DNA of 64,000 nt from Algoriphagus sp. AK58. GTDB taxonomy: Bacteria; Bacteroidota; Bacteroidia; Cytophagales; Cyclobacteriaceae. The stretch spans positions 124,001 through 188,000 of the forward strand of contig NZ_QEIG01000003.1 of NCBI RefSeq assembly GCF_014324365.1, in the 5' to 3' direction. Within the stretch, counting starts at the first letter, position 1, and every line of letters starts with the position of its first letter. Positions 9,823-19,401 of this stretch are shown piece by piece. Both the position numbers and the translations under genes were made by a program. A model generated the notes under the pieces. That model had not been told where the DNA came from. It searched no databases and was given only the letters and a program-made list of their open reading frames with translations.

Positions 9823-9894
9823 ATAAAATTCAAAAGTATAGACATTACCTGTTTTTTGGGTTCCCTATCAGATTTTAACCTTACTTATATCGCT

Positions 9895-11712
9895 ATGAGT
9901 TATTTCAGCTTTCCCCGTATCAATTTTAGTGGGCGGTTTTTCACCGATCCTTCTACCGTCAATAATGATCCCACACACTATGAGGTAGACAATACCAGAC
10001 CCTCACCCTGGCAAAACCCAAAAGGATTACATCGGTTTCAATTGAGAGACTGCTTGGTAACTTCGGTAATCGGTACCTCAGGCCAAGTCCAGGATAATCT
10101 GGTAGGACTTCCAATTCTAACCACTGACATGCCAAGCCCGGCCAAAATAGTGGACCTGGATGTCTATCAACAGGGAGTACCGACGATTTTTGGGATGGAA
10201 GTAGAGATTCCAATCGATTCAAGCACAAGGCTAAAAGGGAAAGTAGATCCCGCAGTGCTCAATCACTTGTGGTGGCTGGCCGTACTTCCCACAAGAAGCT
10301 GGAGTGACTCTGATTATGGCCAAGATAGCTTTGGAGGAGACATGAATGCTTGTGGTTTTTATCAATCCATCATTCGGGTAAAAACCCAAGATTGGCCAAA
10401 GCAGGGTAATTCAGCGGCTCTGGATGAATTAAAAACCAAAACAGTGCAAGAAGATGGGTATTACCTGCTATCCATCCGATTCATAGTGGATGGGTATAGA
10501 AATGTACCCGAAGACCAGCATTACCAAACCGGGAGAATCCTCGGGGCACTTGGCCCAGTGTATCCCAATGAACCCCGATACAACCCCGGGGTTAGGTGGC
10601 TCCAAGGCCGAGAGCAGGTTAAGACAGACCCATGGTACTATCCTACATTTTATAAATGCCCGTTTTTTTTGGATGAAACCCGAAAAATGCTGGTGGTGGA
10701 TTTGGCGAATGGAATATGCCGGGAAAAAGCAGGCGGAGGACCAGTAGATCTAGGCGATCTGTCGGTTTGGGTCAAAACGAAGGACGGCAAGCACCAACTT
10801 CTGGGCAATCTGGACTATTCTGAATTTTGTGCGAATACGTATTCTCATATCGCAGAATTGCCCATTAAATCGGACTGGCTTGAGCTTGTAAGAAATAACC
10901 CTATTCTTCTCAAAACATCCCGCACAGATATTGGAGATCCGGAGATTTTCAAAGAGGATCCCAATGCCTATCAAATCGAAGTGGAAGTCCGTCCCGTCCG
11001 CATGTCAGGTAATCCCGGTGCAAAGGCTCAAGTAAAAGCATATGTCAGCCAACTCGGAAAACCCAAAGCCGGGGTTCTATTGGATTGCCAAGTGGTCAGT
11101 GTCCATGGAAATACCCCCGGAGCGACTGTACCACCCTCCAATCCCGGAAATACGATGCAGGCGGAAGGGGCACTAATGGCCCAATCCCAACCAACTGACG
11201 CAAATGGATTTGCAACGATCACCTTGGTCGTGCTCGCGGATCCGGGATTCCGCACTCCCCTGTTGGATGGCCAATTATACTTCATCAATCTCAGGCCTCA
11301 GGGCACCAGTCAAGAGTTTCCTGTGGACCAAAATGCCATGATTTCCTGTTTGGTCTGGTCCCAGTATCAGGTAAACGAAAACCCAAGTTGGGATGAGATC
11401 CTCCGGATTTTCCAGGGTTATGTTAAGCTTTTTCCCGGCATGACGGAGAAAGTTGACCTTTCTGATTTCCACACCTTCAATATTTTTTCATTCAATCCTC
11501 CCTGGTCACGTGGATATAATGATCCAAACCCAGGCCCATTGGGGATACAAAATGGCGCCATCCCTTATTACCTCAGCCGAGAGGTAACTGACCCACGCTA
11601 CATGCCAGTCACCCGTGATCTTTCCCCCGAAAAAATCCTCACGGTGATGCATTTCATCAAAAACCTTCAGTCTGGTAACTCTTACTCCACACCTTCTTCC
11701 ACTCAGCCATGA
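9895..11712 (+). CDS. VioB/RebD N-terminus-like protein
   Basis: The 605-residue protein begins MSYFSFPRINFSGRF and has STVNNDP soon after. Near its C-terminus it reads YVKLFPGM, then DPRYMPVTRDLSPEKI. From memory, the non-ferritin N-terminal half of VioB/RebD/StaD (iminophenylpyruvate dimer synthases of violacein and indolocarbazole synthesis) starts with FPRIHFRG and ends with a similar YMPSTRELS segment, so I infer distant homology. The ferritin-like catalytic domain that follows in VioB is absent here. No signal peptide is seen. I chose the ATG at 9895 over an in-frame TTG at 9856 because the conserved motif begins there. It overlaps the next gene by 4 nt (ATGA), so the two are translationally coupled. 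Function is unknown. Confidence 0.6.
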   Translation: MSYFSFPRINFSGRFFTDPSTVNNDPTHYEVDNTRPSPWQNPKGLHRFQLRDCLVTSVIGTSGQVQDNLVGLPILTTDMPSPAKIVDLDVYQQGVPTIFGMEVEIPIDSSTRLKGKVDPAVLNHLWWLAVLPTRSWSDSDYGQDSFGGDMNACGFYQSIIRVKTQDWPKQGNSAALDELKTKTVQEDGYYLLSIRFIVDGYRNVPEDQHYQTGRILGALGPVYPNEPRYNPGVRWLQGREQVKTDPWYYPTFYKCPFFLDETRKMLVVDLANGICREKAGGGPVDLGDLSVWVKTKDGKHQLLGNLDYSEFCANTYSHIAELPIKSDWLELVRNNPILLKTSRTDIGDPEIFKEDPNAYQIEVEVRPVRMSGNPGAKAQVKAYVSQLGKPKAGVLLDCQVVSVHGNTPGATVPPSNPGNTMQAEGALMAQSQPTDANGFATITLVVLADPGFRTPLLDGQLYFINLRPQGTSQEFPVDQNAMISCLVWSQYQVNENPSWDEILRIFQGYVKLFPGMTEKVDLSDFHTFNIFSFNPPWSRGYNDPNPGPLGIQNGAIPYYLSREVTDPRYMPVTRDLSPEKILTVMHFIKNLQSGNSYSTPSSTQP

Positions 11713-13271
11713 ATCTGAACCTTCTCAATTTTCGACGCCTACTGCTTTTCAGCCCTGCCATACTCCTTTTTGCTTGTTCAGGTTCCAATGAGAATTCGTC
11801 TGGACTAGCGGAAAACGCCCAATTGGTGGAGATCAACGATCCCAATGTACAGGCAGATGTGCTACCCTTCTCCTTAGAATTCGTGGAACAGACTTTCTCG
11901 AATGAACAGCCACTTCCACGACTGCAATCCTACGTACATGTTATGGGTAAAAGTGGAGAGTTGTTGATTTTGGGTGGAAGAAAGCAGGGACTTCATACCT
12001 TCAAATCAGAGGGAAGTAATTTTGTACGTGACAGTTCCAATCACTTTATGTTTGTCATTGACCCTTCCACAGGTAAGCAATGGTCATTGGATGTAAACCA
12101 GCTTGGTGATGAACTTTCCGCCCCGCTGTCCGCCACCAATATGCAGGCGTATCACGATCGGGCATCAGATCAGTTTTACATTGCGGGAGGATATGGGTGG
12201 AAAGCAGATGGCTCAAACATGATCACCTTTCCTAGCATGATGGCTTTCAAAGTGGAAGACATGATCAAAGCTATAAAATCCGGGGCCTCCGCAGATCAGA
12301 TTAAAGGATTGATTTCTATCGGAAAGGATGAGCGATATGCGGTGACAGGAGGGGAGTTATTTTTGCTCAACGGGAATTTTTACCTCGTTTTTGGTCAGCG
12401 ATTCGATGGGCAATACAGAGCATTTGGGGGTTCGGATTTTACCCAACAGTACACGGAGGAAATCCGGATTTTCACCTTGAAGCGAAATTCACTTGAAATT
12501 TTAAGCTATGGTAGCACCAAATCCAGTGATGCAGAAAGGCCCTTTCACCGCAGAGACGGAAATCTCTTGGAGGACATCGACCCGGTAACCCTCAATCCAC
12601 GGATTGCAGCGATGGGCGGAGTGTTTTTGCCAGGAATAATCGGAGCGTATGATTATCCAATTTACATCTCAGGCCCACAGAATCCTGAGATCAAAAAGGA
12701 CATTCGACAGAGATTCAGCCAATATGAATGCCCGGTAATCAGTGTGGTACAGGAGGGGGATTCACTTAATTCGGTTTTTCATACCTTCTTTGGTGGAATC
12801 AGTGCATATTATTATTTCCAGACCCCAGCTCAAAAGAACGTCTATGATTCCGTCACGGTAGAACATCGTAATGATGGTTTTCCATTTATTGCTGACATCA
12901 GCACATTCCAAGTTTCCAGCGATGGATCCTACGCGGAGTACATTCTTCCGAAGCCCATTCCAGGATCCAGGTTATTAGGCGCAAGTATCCGATTTATTCC
13001 CAATCGGGCCTTGGTAGACTTAGGATTGGCTTTTGAAAATGGTATAATTCGGCTATCTAAGGTTCCAAATGGAGAAAAAATCCTGGCCGGTTACATTTAT
13101 GGAGGAATAGAAGCAGAAAATCCCCTTCCACGTGCACCCAATACTGGGACATTTGTGTCCAATTCCCTTTTTGCCGTCTACTTGAACCCTAAGCCTTCTG
13201 GAGCAATCCCTGCTGAAAAAGCTAAAAAAGCCGTATTTAATTACAATCAGGAGCATTCCAGTGGAGATTGA
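11709..13271 (+). CDS. Kelch-like lipoprotein
   Basis: The 520-residue protein starts with a lipoprotein signal ending in LLFACSG, so it is probably anchored in a membrane through the Cys. Segments such as LLILGGRKQG and FYIAGGYGW, each followed by a hydrophobic strand, are typical of Kelch-type beta-propeller blades. It is coupled to the preceding gene by an ATGA overlap. Kelch lipoproteins usually bind proteins or sugars; no catalytic motif is seen. The pairing with a VioB-N-like protein is unusual, and I do not recognise a described system. Confidence 0.65.
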   Translation: MNLNLLNFRRLLLFSPAILLFACSGSNENSSGLAENAQLVEINDPNVQADVLPFSLEFVEQTFSNEQPLPRLQSYVHVMGKSGELLILGGRKQGLHTFKSEGSNFVRDSSNHFMFVIDPSTGKQWSLDVNQLGDELSAPLSATNMQAYHDRASDQFYIAGGYGWKADGSNMITFPSMMAFKVEDMIKAIKSGASADQIKGLISIGKDERYAVTGGELFLLNGNFYLVFGQRFDGQYRAFGGSDFTQQYTEEIRIFTLKRNSLEILSYGSTKSSDAERPFHRRDGNLLEDIDPVTLNPRIAAMGGVFLPGIIGAYDYPIYISGPQNPEIKKDIRQRFSQYECPVISVVQEGDSLNSVFHTFFGGISAYYYFQTPAQKNVYDSVTVEHRNDGFPFIADISTFQVSSDGSYAEYILPKPIPGSRLLGASIRFIPNRALVDLGLAFENGIIRLSKVPNGEKILAGYIYGGIEAENPLPRAPNTGTFVSNSLFAVYLNPKPSGAIPAEKAKKAVFNYNQEHSSGD

Positions 13272-13339
13272 AAGCAAGACTTTGAGCTTTAGTTGCTCTA
13301 GATGACTTCGGTTGGGATAAATTTTCCTTAATTCGGGCC

Positions 13340-13957
13340 ATGGATTTTCAATTTCTCCTCGACGGATTTGCTCAAGGCATTCAAAACATGACTTGGCTGG
13401 AAGCGGTGGCGGTATTTTTTGGGATTGCCTCGGTGTTTTATTCCATGCGGGAGCATATCTGGGTGTATCCCACGGGGATTGTCTCCACGCTGATTTACGT
13501 TTGGATTTGCTTTGAATACAAGCTCTATGCAGACATGGGGATTAATGCCTATTATTTTGCCATGTCTATTTATGGTTGGTACGTATGGACCCATCCAAAG
13601 GAAAATCAAGATGTCCTGCCCGTGACTTGGCTGGATGGAAAAGGCTGGTTGATTTCGGCTGTCCTATTTGCGGTTTCCTATCCTACTTTGGTTTTGGTCC
13701 TGAGCAATTTTACAGACAGCGATGTGCCCTATTGGGATTCATTTACCACGGCTTCGGCATTTGTCGGCATGTGGTTGATGGCAAAGAAAAAGGTGGAAAA
13801 CTGGATTTTCTGGATCATTACGGATCTGGTTTCGGTGCCTTTGTATTTCTACAAAGGCTTGGTGTTAACCTCATTTCAGTTTTTGTTTTTTACTGTCCTA
13901 GCTACCATGGGCCTTTTTGCTTGGATCAAATCAGCCAAAACCTATGCAAAAGCCTAA
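13340..13957 (+). CDS. pnuC: PnuC-family nicotinamide riboside transporter
   Basis: The 205-residue integral membrane protein has about seven hydrophobic segments and the PnuC patterns SIYGWYVW and NWIFWIITDLVSVPLYFY. PnuC proteins are facilitative carriers of vitamin-like nucleosides; relatives carry thiamin (PnuT) or riboflavin (PnuX). The next gene overlaps by 14 nt and encodes a nicotinamide riboside kinase, which argues for nicotinamide riboside, trapped inside by phosphorylation. Only 68 bp separate it from the upstream gene, and I see no riboswitch there. Confidence 0.88.
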   Translation: MDFQFLLDGFAQGIQNMTWLEAVAVFFGIASVFYSMREHIWVYPTGIVSTLIYVWICFEYKLYADMGINAYYFAMSIYGWYVWTHPKENQDVLPVTWLDGKGWLISAVLFAVSYPTLVLVLSNFTDSDVPYWDSFTTASAFVGMWLMAKKKVENWIFWIITDLVSVPLYFYKGLVLTSFQFLFFTVLATMGLFAWIKSAKTYAKA

Positions 13958-14477
13958 GCGGATATTGATTCTGGGTCCGGAATCTACGGGAAAAAGTACC
14001 TTGGCGGAAGATCTGGCCAATCATTTCGGCGAACCTTGGGTCCTCGAATTTGCCCGGGAATATCTGGAAAAAATAGACCGACCTTATCTATTTGAAGACT
14101 TGGCAGAAATTGGAAAAGGGCAACTTGAGTTAGAGGATCGATTGGCTGAAAAGGCCCAAAAATTCCTTTTTTGTGATACCGATCTGAGGGTTATCCACAT
14201 TTGGTCGGAGCATCGGTTTGGGAAAACGGATCCTTGGGTTTTGGAAGAAATCCAGGTAAGAAAATACGAGTTGATTTTGCTCACGGATACCGATTTGCCT
14301 TGGGAACCCGATCCGCTTCGGGAATATCCGGAATTGGAGATGCGGCAGTATTTTTTTGAGAAGTATCGAAAGTTGGCCGAGCAAAGTGGCTTCCCCTATT
14401 TGATCGTTTCCGGGGATCGGGAAAAGCGATTAAAAGATGCAGTTACTGCTGTGGATAACTTGTCCAATCAATCCTGA
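13944..14477 (+). CDS. nicotinamide riboside kinase (NadR kinase domain-like)
   Basis: The 177-residue P-loop kinase has Walker A GPESTGKST at residues 11-19 and the NadR-type segments FAREYLE, DTDLRVIHIW and TDLPWEPDPLRE. In NadR this domain phosphorylates nicotinamide riboside to NMN. The adenylyltransferase and repressor domains of full NadR are absent, as is usual in Bacteroidota. I chose the ATG at 13944 (MQKPKRILIL); a TTG at 13917 would add residues that look like read-in from pnuC. It overlaps pnuC by 14 nt, consistent with coupled NAD salvage. A terminator-like palindrome overlaps its stop codon. Confidence 0.87.
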   Translation: MQKPKRILILGPESTGKSTLAEDLANHFGEPWVLEFAREYLEKIDRPYLFEDLAEIGKGQLELEDRLAEKAQKFLFCDTDLRVIHIWSEHRFGKTDPWVLEEIQVRKYELILLTDTDLPWEPDPLREYPELEMRQYFFEKYRKLAEQSGFPYLIVSGDREKRLKDAVTAVDNLSNQS

Positions 14478-14501
14478 CAGGTTTTTGAAACCTGTCAGGA
14501 T
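14471..14501. terminator. palindromic repeat between convergent genes (copy 2 of 3)
   Basis: ATCCTGACAGGTTTTTGAAACCTGTCAGGAT is a near-perfect palindrome that contains the TGA stop of the kinase gene and lies before the 3' end of the convergent S9 peptidase gene. T-rich sequence follows on the plus strand. It probably terminates both genes and belongs to the same repeat family as 1539-1571 and 50013-50046. Confidence 0.7.
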
Positions 14502-14541
14502 TTTCCTTAATTTTTTCCTCTAGTTTCTGTGTATAACCTTC

Positions 14542-16611
14542 CTATTTCGCCAAAGAATATTTTGTTATGAATTGGTAAGTGGCATCAAAAGCCTTCACCC
14601 AATTTTGGTGTAAAAGGAAAGCATGAACCTCGTCCGGAAAGACCAGTTGCTCCACTTCAACTCCCTGTTTACGAAGCACTTCAGCCAGTTCCACGCTTTC
14701 GGAGAAAAGCACATTCCGGTCATCGTCTCCATGGATCAAAAGTACCGGATCGACCCACTTATCCACATAGGCCATAGGGGATGATTTGAACGCTAGTTCG
14801 GCCATTTTTGGGAACTTCTCCGGAGCATACCAAGGTGCAAAAACCGGAATGTCATTGTTCCAGTTGTGTACGCCATGGATATCCACACCCACATGGAATT
14901 TTTCCGGAGCTTGAGAGAGTGCATGCGCTGTCAGATAGCCTCCATAGCTTCCGCCCCAAGGTGCAATTCTTGACGGATCGACATCCAATCGGGCTGCAAG
15001 AAAATCTGCAGCAGCCAACACGTCCCGCACTTCGCTGGCACCTCCGGCCCCGTAATTTTCTTCCTCACGGAAATCCATCCCATAGCCGATTCCGCTTCGA
15101 TAGTTAATCGTTAAGGCGATGTAGCCCTGAGAAGCAAAAAACTGCTGGGCGCCATAAGTATGTGAATAATACAAACCATAATTGTAGCCCAAAAGCATTT
15201 GTCTTCTACTACCTCCATGGATAAAGATTACTGCCGGATATTTCTTTTTGGGATCATAATTGGCTGGAAGGAAAAGTTGGGCAGACGTTTCAAACCCGTC
15301 TTTGGCTTTGATTTTTACAGGCTCGGGTTTGCTGAGCGTTTTGGGAAAATTTGCAGGGAAATAGGATTCGGCTAGCATTTTCTTTTTCCCATATGATTGG
15401 ATCATCGGCCAGCCGGGTTGGTTCCAGTCGGATTGAAACCAAGCCAATCCATTTTCTATCCGCACCGGAGCCCAATTAATGGTTTGCGGATCGGATAAGA
15501 GTTCCAACTCAAATGTGGATAAGTCCAGTCGAGACACTTGTCTTCGATCAATGTTTCCGATATTATGAGTGACCAACAATTCGTTTTTGGTAAAAGAGTT
15601 TTGCACCCATTCTACTTGTCCTTCGCCCGGAGTCAAGTGTCTAACCTCTTTAGTTTTAGGGTTGACAGCATAGAGTTGCATCCAATTGTTCTTTTCCCAA
15701 GGGAAAACCAAGGAACCGTTTGGAGTCCACCAAAGACGTTCGCCGATGGCCGGTAGATCATCTACCATGACTGAACCCCGACCCGGATCTGCTTTCCAAA
15801 CTTCCTCGGCTTTCATGCTTGCCAAGTCCAAAACCCGAATACTCCAGGGATTGGCTTCTTTAATGGAAGTAAAAGGCAAAAGATTTAAGATGTTGGGGAT
15901 TCTTAGGTAGGCCAGTTTTTTCCCGTCTGGGCTCCAAGCAGGATAGGAATCAAAATCCAAACTGGCCTCAGGGTAGGTCAATTGTTTTTTCTCCAAATCC
16001 CAGAGACCCACAAAGGAATGGTCACCTCGTCCCGAAACAAAGGCGAGGTATTTTCCATCCGGAGAAAATGAGAGCATGGAAGCACTGCCTCTCGCGGTGA
16101 AAAGCTGCTTGATTGAATCAGTCGTGTCTGAAGCTGCCTTCAGATAAACCGAACCTCCGATCAAATAAGCGACTTGTTCTCCATTTGGGCTGAAAACAGG
16201 CGAGGTTCCTGGTGAAAACCATCTCGATTCGCCGCTTTCAAGATCAAGACTGTAGATTTTTTTATCTGTGTTTTCTTGGAGCTGAGCAGGATTGGCAGGC
16301 TGACCGGCCGAGTTTCGGCCATTTCCCCTTACGAAAAGCAGGGTTTTTCCATCCGGAGAAAAAACCACAGGTCCAAGATCCACCCCGATGTCTCCTTTAT
16401 ATTCTGTCAGTTTTTTGGCTTCGTAGTTTGGAGCTTTGGCGTAGAAAACATTTCGTTCGCCTTTGTCATTGAACACCCAAGCAACTGCTTTTCCATCGGG
16501 AGCCGCAGTCATGTAAGTGGGAAAAGGGGCAGAAATGTAATCGGCGACGGATTGTGCCTTGACCTGTATTGCCAACAGAATCAAGATGGAGGCAAAAAGG
16601 ATCTTTCTCAT
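14542..16611 (-). CDS. secreted S9 family peptidase
   Basis: The 689-residue protein has a Sec signal peptide (MRKILFASILILLAIQVKAQ), an N-terminal WD40-like propeller with repeated FSPDGK motifs, and a C-terminal alpha/beta hydrolase. The nucleophile is Ser555 in GGSYGG; Asp (HGDDDRNV) and His (DEVHAF) complete a prolyl-oligopeptidase triad. The propeller normally gates access so that only short peptides enter, and dipeptidyl- or acylaminoacyl-peptidase activity is likely. I chose the ATG at 16611 because it starts the signal peptide; an in-frame extension to 16656 has no signal character. It is divergent from the phosphodiesterase gene and convergent with the riboside kinase gene. Confidence 0.92.
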   Translation of the reverse strand: MRKILFASILILLAIQVKAQSVADYISAPFPTYMTAAPDGKAVAWVFNDKGERNVFYAKAPNYEAKKLTEYKGDIGVDLGPVVFSPDGKTLLFVRGNGRNSAGQPANPAQLQENTDKKIYSLDLESGESRWFSPGTSPVFSPNGEQVAYLIGGSVYLKAASDTTDSIKQLFTARGSASMLSFSPDGKYLAFVSGRGDHSFVGLWDLEKKQLTYPEASLDFDSYPAWSPDGKKLAYLRIPNILNLLPFTSIKEANPWSIRVLDLASMKAEEVWKADPGRGSVMVDDLPAIGERLWWTPNGSLVFPWEKNNWMQLYAVNPKTKEVRHLTPGEGQVEWVQNSFTKNELLVTHNIGNIDRRQVSRLDLSTFELELLSDPQTINWAPVRIENGLAWFQSDWNQPGWPMIQSYGKKKMLAESYFPANFPKTLSKPEPVKIKAKDGFETSAQLFLPANYDPKKKYPAVIFIHGGSRRQMLLGYNYGLYYSHTYGAQQFFASQGYIALTINYRSGIGYGMDFREEENYGAGGASEVRDVLAAADFLAARLDVDPSRIAPWGGSYGGYLTAHALSQAPEKFHVGVDIHGVHNWNNDIPVFAPWYAPEKFPKMAELAFKSSPMAYVDKWVDPVLLIHGDDDRNVLFSESVELAEVLRKQGVEVEQLVFPDEVHAFLLHQNWVKAFDATYQFITKYSLAK

Positions 16612-16668
16612 AGGGTTGGGGTTTGGTAAAAGGTACAAATTCCGCTTTATTTCCAAAAAGTAATTCTA

Positions 16669-17646
16669 ATGGACAGGTTTATTTGGTATCGGCTTTTGCT
16701 GTTTTTGTCAATCAATCTTTTGGTTCTACCGACCTTTTCTCAGGAAAAAAAGGTGGTGTTTATTATTCTTGACGGGATTCCTGCTGGAGAACTGGAAGCT
16801 ACCTCTACACCTAATTTGGATAAGATTGCGACTATTGGTGGCTATGCGAGAGCTTATACAGGAGGAGAAAAGGGTGGTGATTCCGAAACTCCTACGATTT
16901 CCGCCGTGGGTTATAATTCGCTCCTCACAGGCACTTGGGCCAATAAGCACAATGTCTGGGATAATGACATTGCAGCTCCAAATTATTCGTACTGGACGAT
17001 CTTTAGGTTGATGCGAGAGGCAAAACCAAATTCCAAACTGGCGATTTTCTCTACTTGGGAAGATAATCGAACCAAGCTACTGGGACAGGGGCTTAAAGAA
17101 ACTGGAAACTTGAAGTTGGATTTTGCTTTTGATGGATTTGAGAAAGACACCCTGACTTATCCACATGATTCGGACAAGGACTACATCCGTAAGATTGATA
17201 ATCTGGTTTCATTTGAAGCAGCTCATATTCTGAAAACTCAGGCTCCGGATTTGTCATGGGTTTATCTGGAATTTACTGATGATATGGGACATCGGTTTGG
17301 AAAAAGCCCCCAATTGACCTCTGCTGTAGAATTGGCTGATGAGCAAGTAGGAAGAATCTGGGAAGCCATTCAGTTGAGGGAAAAGAAGTTTGGGGAAAAG
17401 TGGTTAATCTGGATTACGACCGACCACGGCAGAAAAGCCCCTGACTTTAAAGACCATGGAGGTCAAAGTGACTCCGAGCGGGAAATCTGGATGGTGACTA
17501 ATGCTAAAAATTTATTGGATCGGTTTCATTCGGGAAAAGCGGCAATGGTGGATATTTTACCCAGTTTGGTTGACTTTTTGGAAATACCCGTGCCTGAAAC
17601 ACAACGGAAAAATTGGGATGGCAGCTCGCTTTTAAAGAAACAGTAG
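16669..17646 (+). CDS. secreted alkaline phosphatase-superfamily phosphodiesterase
   Basis: The 325-residue protein has a signal peptide ending near LPTFSQ, then the superfamily's metal-binding pattern: D35 in FIILDG, a likely nucleophile T76 in ETPTISAVGYNSLLTG, FTDDMGHRFG, TTDHGR and DHGG. This is the type I nucleotide pyrophosphatase/phosphodiesterase fold, with all expected metal ligands present. It is probably a periplasmic phosphodiesterase or phosphatase of unknown substrate. It is convergent with the M28 peptidase gene across a hairpin terminator. Confidence 0.85.
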   Translation: MDRFIWYRLLLFLSINLLVLPTFSQEKKVVFIILDGIPAGELEATSTPNLDKIATIGGYARAYTGGEKGGDSETPTISAVGYNSLLTGTWANKHNVWDNDIAAPNYSYWTIFRLMREAKPNSKLAIFSTWEDNRTKLLGQGLKETGNLKLDFAFDGFEKDTLTYPHDSDKDYIRKIDNLVSFEAAHILKTQAPDLSWVYLEFTDDMGHRFGKSPQLTSAVELADEQVGRIWEAIQLREKKFGEKWLIWITTDHGRKAPDFKDHGGQSDSEREIWMVTNAKNLLDRFHSGKAAMVDILPSLVDFLEIPVPETQRKNWDGSSLLKKQ

Positions 17647-17674
17647 GATTGATTTTGAATCACTTTAAAGTATA

Positions 17675-17733
17675 AAAAATGTCACCTCAGGGGAGTCTAG
17701 AAACCTTGAATCCTCCGAGGTGACAAATTTTTT
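17675..17733. terminator. bidirectional terminator hairpin
   Basis: GTCACCTC at 17681-17688 pairs with GAGGTGAC at 17717-17724, extended by a mismatched inner stem, with A-rich sequence before it and ATTTTTTG after it. It sits between two convergent genes and would terminate both. Confidence 0.8.
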
Positions 17734-17768
17734 GATTAATACAGAAAGAATAATTCTACAGGCTTATT

Positions 17769-19331
17769 TTATCTCGAGATACGCTGAAACAAAATTCCGC
17801 CTTGACGAGTAGGTGATCTCTTGCTTGGCCATTCGGTCGGTTCACCGGTGCGGAAATCAACAGGAATTCTCATTTTTTTGGATACCATATTTTCTTCTTC
17901 GCAAGCCATATAGACCATGATGGCGGTTAGGATGGCGTTATTTTTTATGTCGTCGAAGACCAATTTGTCGTAGGTATCCAGGTTGGTATGCCAAGTGATC
18001 GTGCCATAATCCCAAGCCAAAGAGCTTAGGTTAAAGGCAGGAACTCCAGCAGCCACGAAGGAAACGTGATCCGTTCCGCCCGAACCCGGATTGCCGGGAA
18101 AAGTAGTCTCGATGTCTCTGGTGATCTCTCTTGGGACTTTGTTGAGCCAGCGGCCTAGGTACTCATAGCTATCCACGAAACCTTGACCTGAAATATTTGC
18201 AATTCGGCCGGTTCCGTTGTCTTGGTTGAAAAGGACCTGGATTTTTTCTAACATTTCGGGATGATCTTCTACGAAAGCTCGGGAACCGTTAAGGCCTTGC
18301 TCTTCAGATCCCCAATGGCCAACCAAGATGGTTCGCTTGGGATTTGGATACACTTTTTTCAGGATGCGCATTACTTCCATCATCAGGATAGTACCGCTCC
18401 CGTTATCTGTAGCTCCGGTGCCGCCCTGCCAAGAATCCAAATGTGCGGAAAGCATCACATATTCCTCTGGTTTTTCGGTTCCTTTGATCTCTGCGATAGT
18501 GTTAAAAGTGGGCTGTAATCCGGTTTCTTTCGACTGGGCATTGACGTGGATTTTCGGTTTTTTACCGCTTTCCACCAACCTAAACAGCATCCCATAATCC
18601 TCGATCGAAAGATCAATGGTGGGCACTTGTCTGGTAGAGGCAGAGAAGATTTTATTTGCACCCAGAGCCCTAGACCAATAGGAAGTAATCACCCCTACCG
18701 CCCCTGCATTTTCCAATGCTACAGGAAGTGCCGTACGGTTTTTCCCGGTCTTTTGGGTGCGCTCAAGCCAAGCTTTCTCCAAGGCTTCTCTTTTCTCTTT
18801 AATGGCCTCGAAAGATTCTTCGGTTCCCCATTTTTCCCAGTTGTCATCCGGACGTCCGGTGAGCTGTGGAGCTGAAATCATGACGTATTTGCCTTTCACC
18901 GACGGAAGCCATTTTTGGAAAGCAACTGAGTCTGCCAAATCTGGCAAAACGATCACTTCAGCGGTCAAGCCGCCTTCCGGTGATGCAGGACTCCAGGAAA
19001 GCTGTGTTCCAGCCAAGGTTCTCACCCAAGGCTCGACCATATCGATATGGGTGATCCCACGATCCCAACCTCTCCACTCGCCCCATTTTTCATTTTTAGC
19101 ATCGATACCCCATGTTTGGTATTGCTTTACTGTCCAATCATGAGCCTGCTGCATTTGTGGGGTACCCACGAGTCTTGGACCAATCCCGTCCAGAAGTTCA
19201 TGGGCGAGAGTTTCCAATTGAGAATTTTCATTTGCCTCTTTGATAATGGCATCGATGACTTGATTTTGGGCCTGCACTTTGACAGACACCAAAAGCAAAA
19301 GCCCAAGGCCATAGCGGTAGATTTTGTTCAT
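17769..19331 (-). CDS. secreted M28 family zinc peptidase
   Basis: The 520-residue protein has a Sec signal peptide (to VQAQ), an inserted PA-type domain (about residues 110-270) and the M28 di-zinc centre: SAHLDSW, ATDNGSG, HWGSEEQG with the catalytic Glu pair, NQDNGTG and GGTDHVSF. The family contains aminopeptidases and glutamate carboxypeptidase-like enzymes, exported to the periplasm or beyond. It probably works with the nearby S9 and M14 peptidases in peptide use. It is a single gene. Confidence 0.92.
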   Translation of the reverse strand: MNKIYRYGLGLLLLVSVKVQAQNQVIDAIIKEANENSQLETLAHELLDGIGPRLVGTPQMQQAHDWTVKQYQTWGIDAKNEKWGEWRGWDRGITHIDMVEPWVRTLAGTQLSWSPASPEGGLTAEVIVLPDLADSVAFQKWLPSVKGKYVMISAPQLTGRPDDNWEKWGTEESFEAIKEKREALEKAWLERTQKTGKNRTALPVALENAGAVGVITSYWSRALGANKIFSASTRQVPTIDLSIEDYGMLFRLVESGKKPKIHVNAQSKETGLQPTFNTIAEIKGTEKPEEYVMLSAHLDSWQGGTGATDNGSGTILMMEVMRILKKVYPNPKRTILVGHWGSEEQGLNGSRAFVEDHPEMLEKIQVLFNQDNGTGRIANISGQGFVDSYEYLGRWLNKVPREITRDIETTFPGNPGSGGTDHVSFVAAGVPAFNLSSLAWDYGTITWHTNLDTYDKLVFDDIKNNAILTAIMVYMACEEENMVSKKMRIPVDFRTGEPTEWPSKRSPTRQGGILFQRISR

Positions 19332-19401
19332 TGGGTTTTAGTTTAGATGCTAAAATAAAAGTGTGGGGCAGATTTTGGCTAACCGTTGGTGGATATTTCA
19401 T

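Noticed and set aside
13340..13957. PnuC reading as a thiamin transporter (PnuT)
   Set aside because: No THI element lies upstream and the coupled kinase is of the nicotinamide riboside type.
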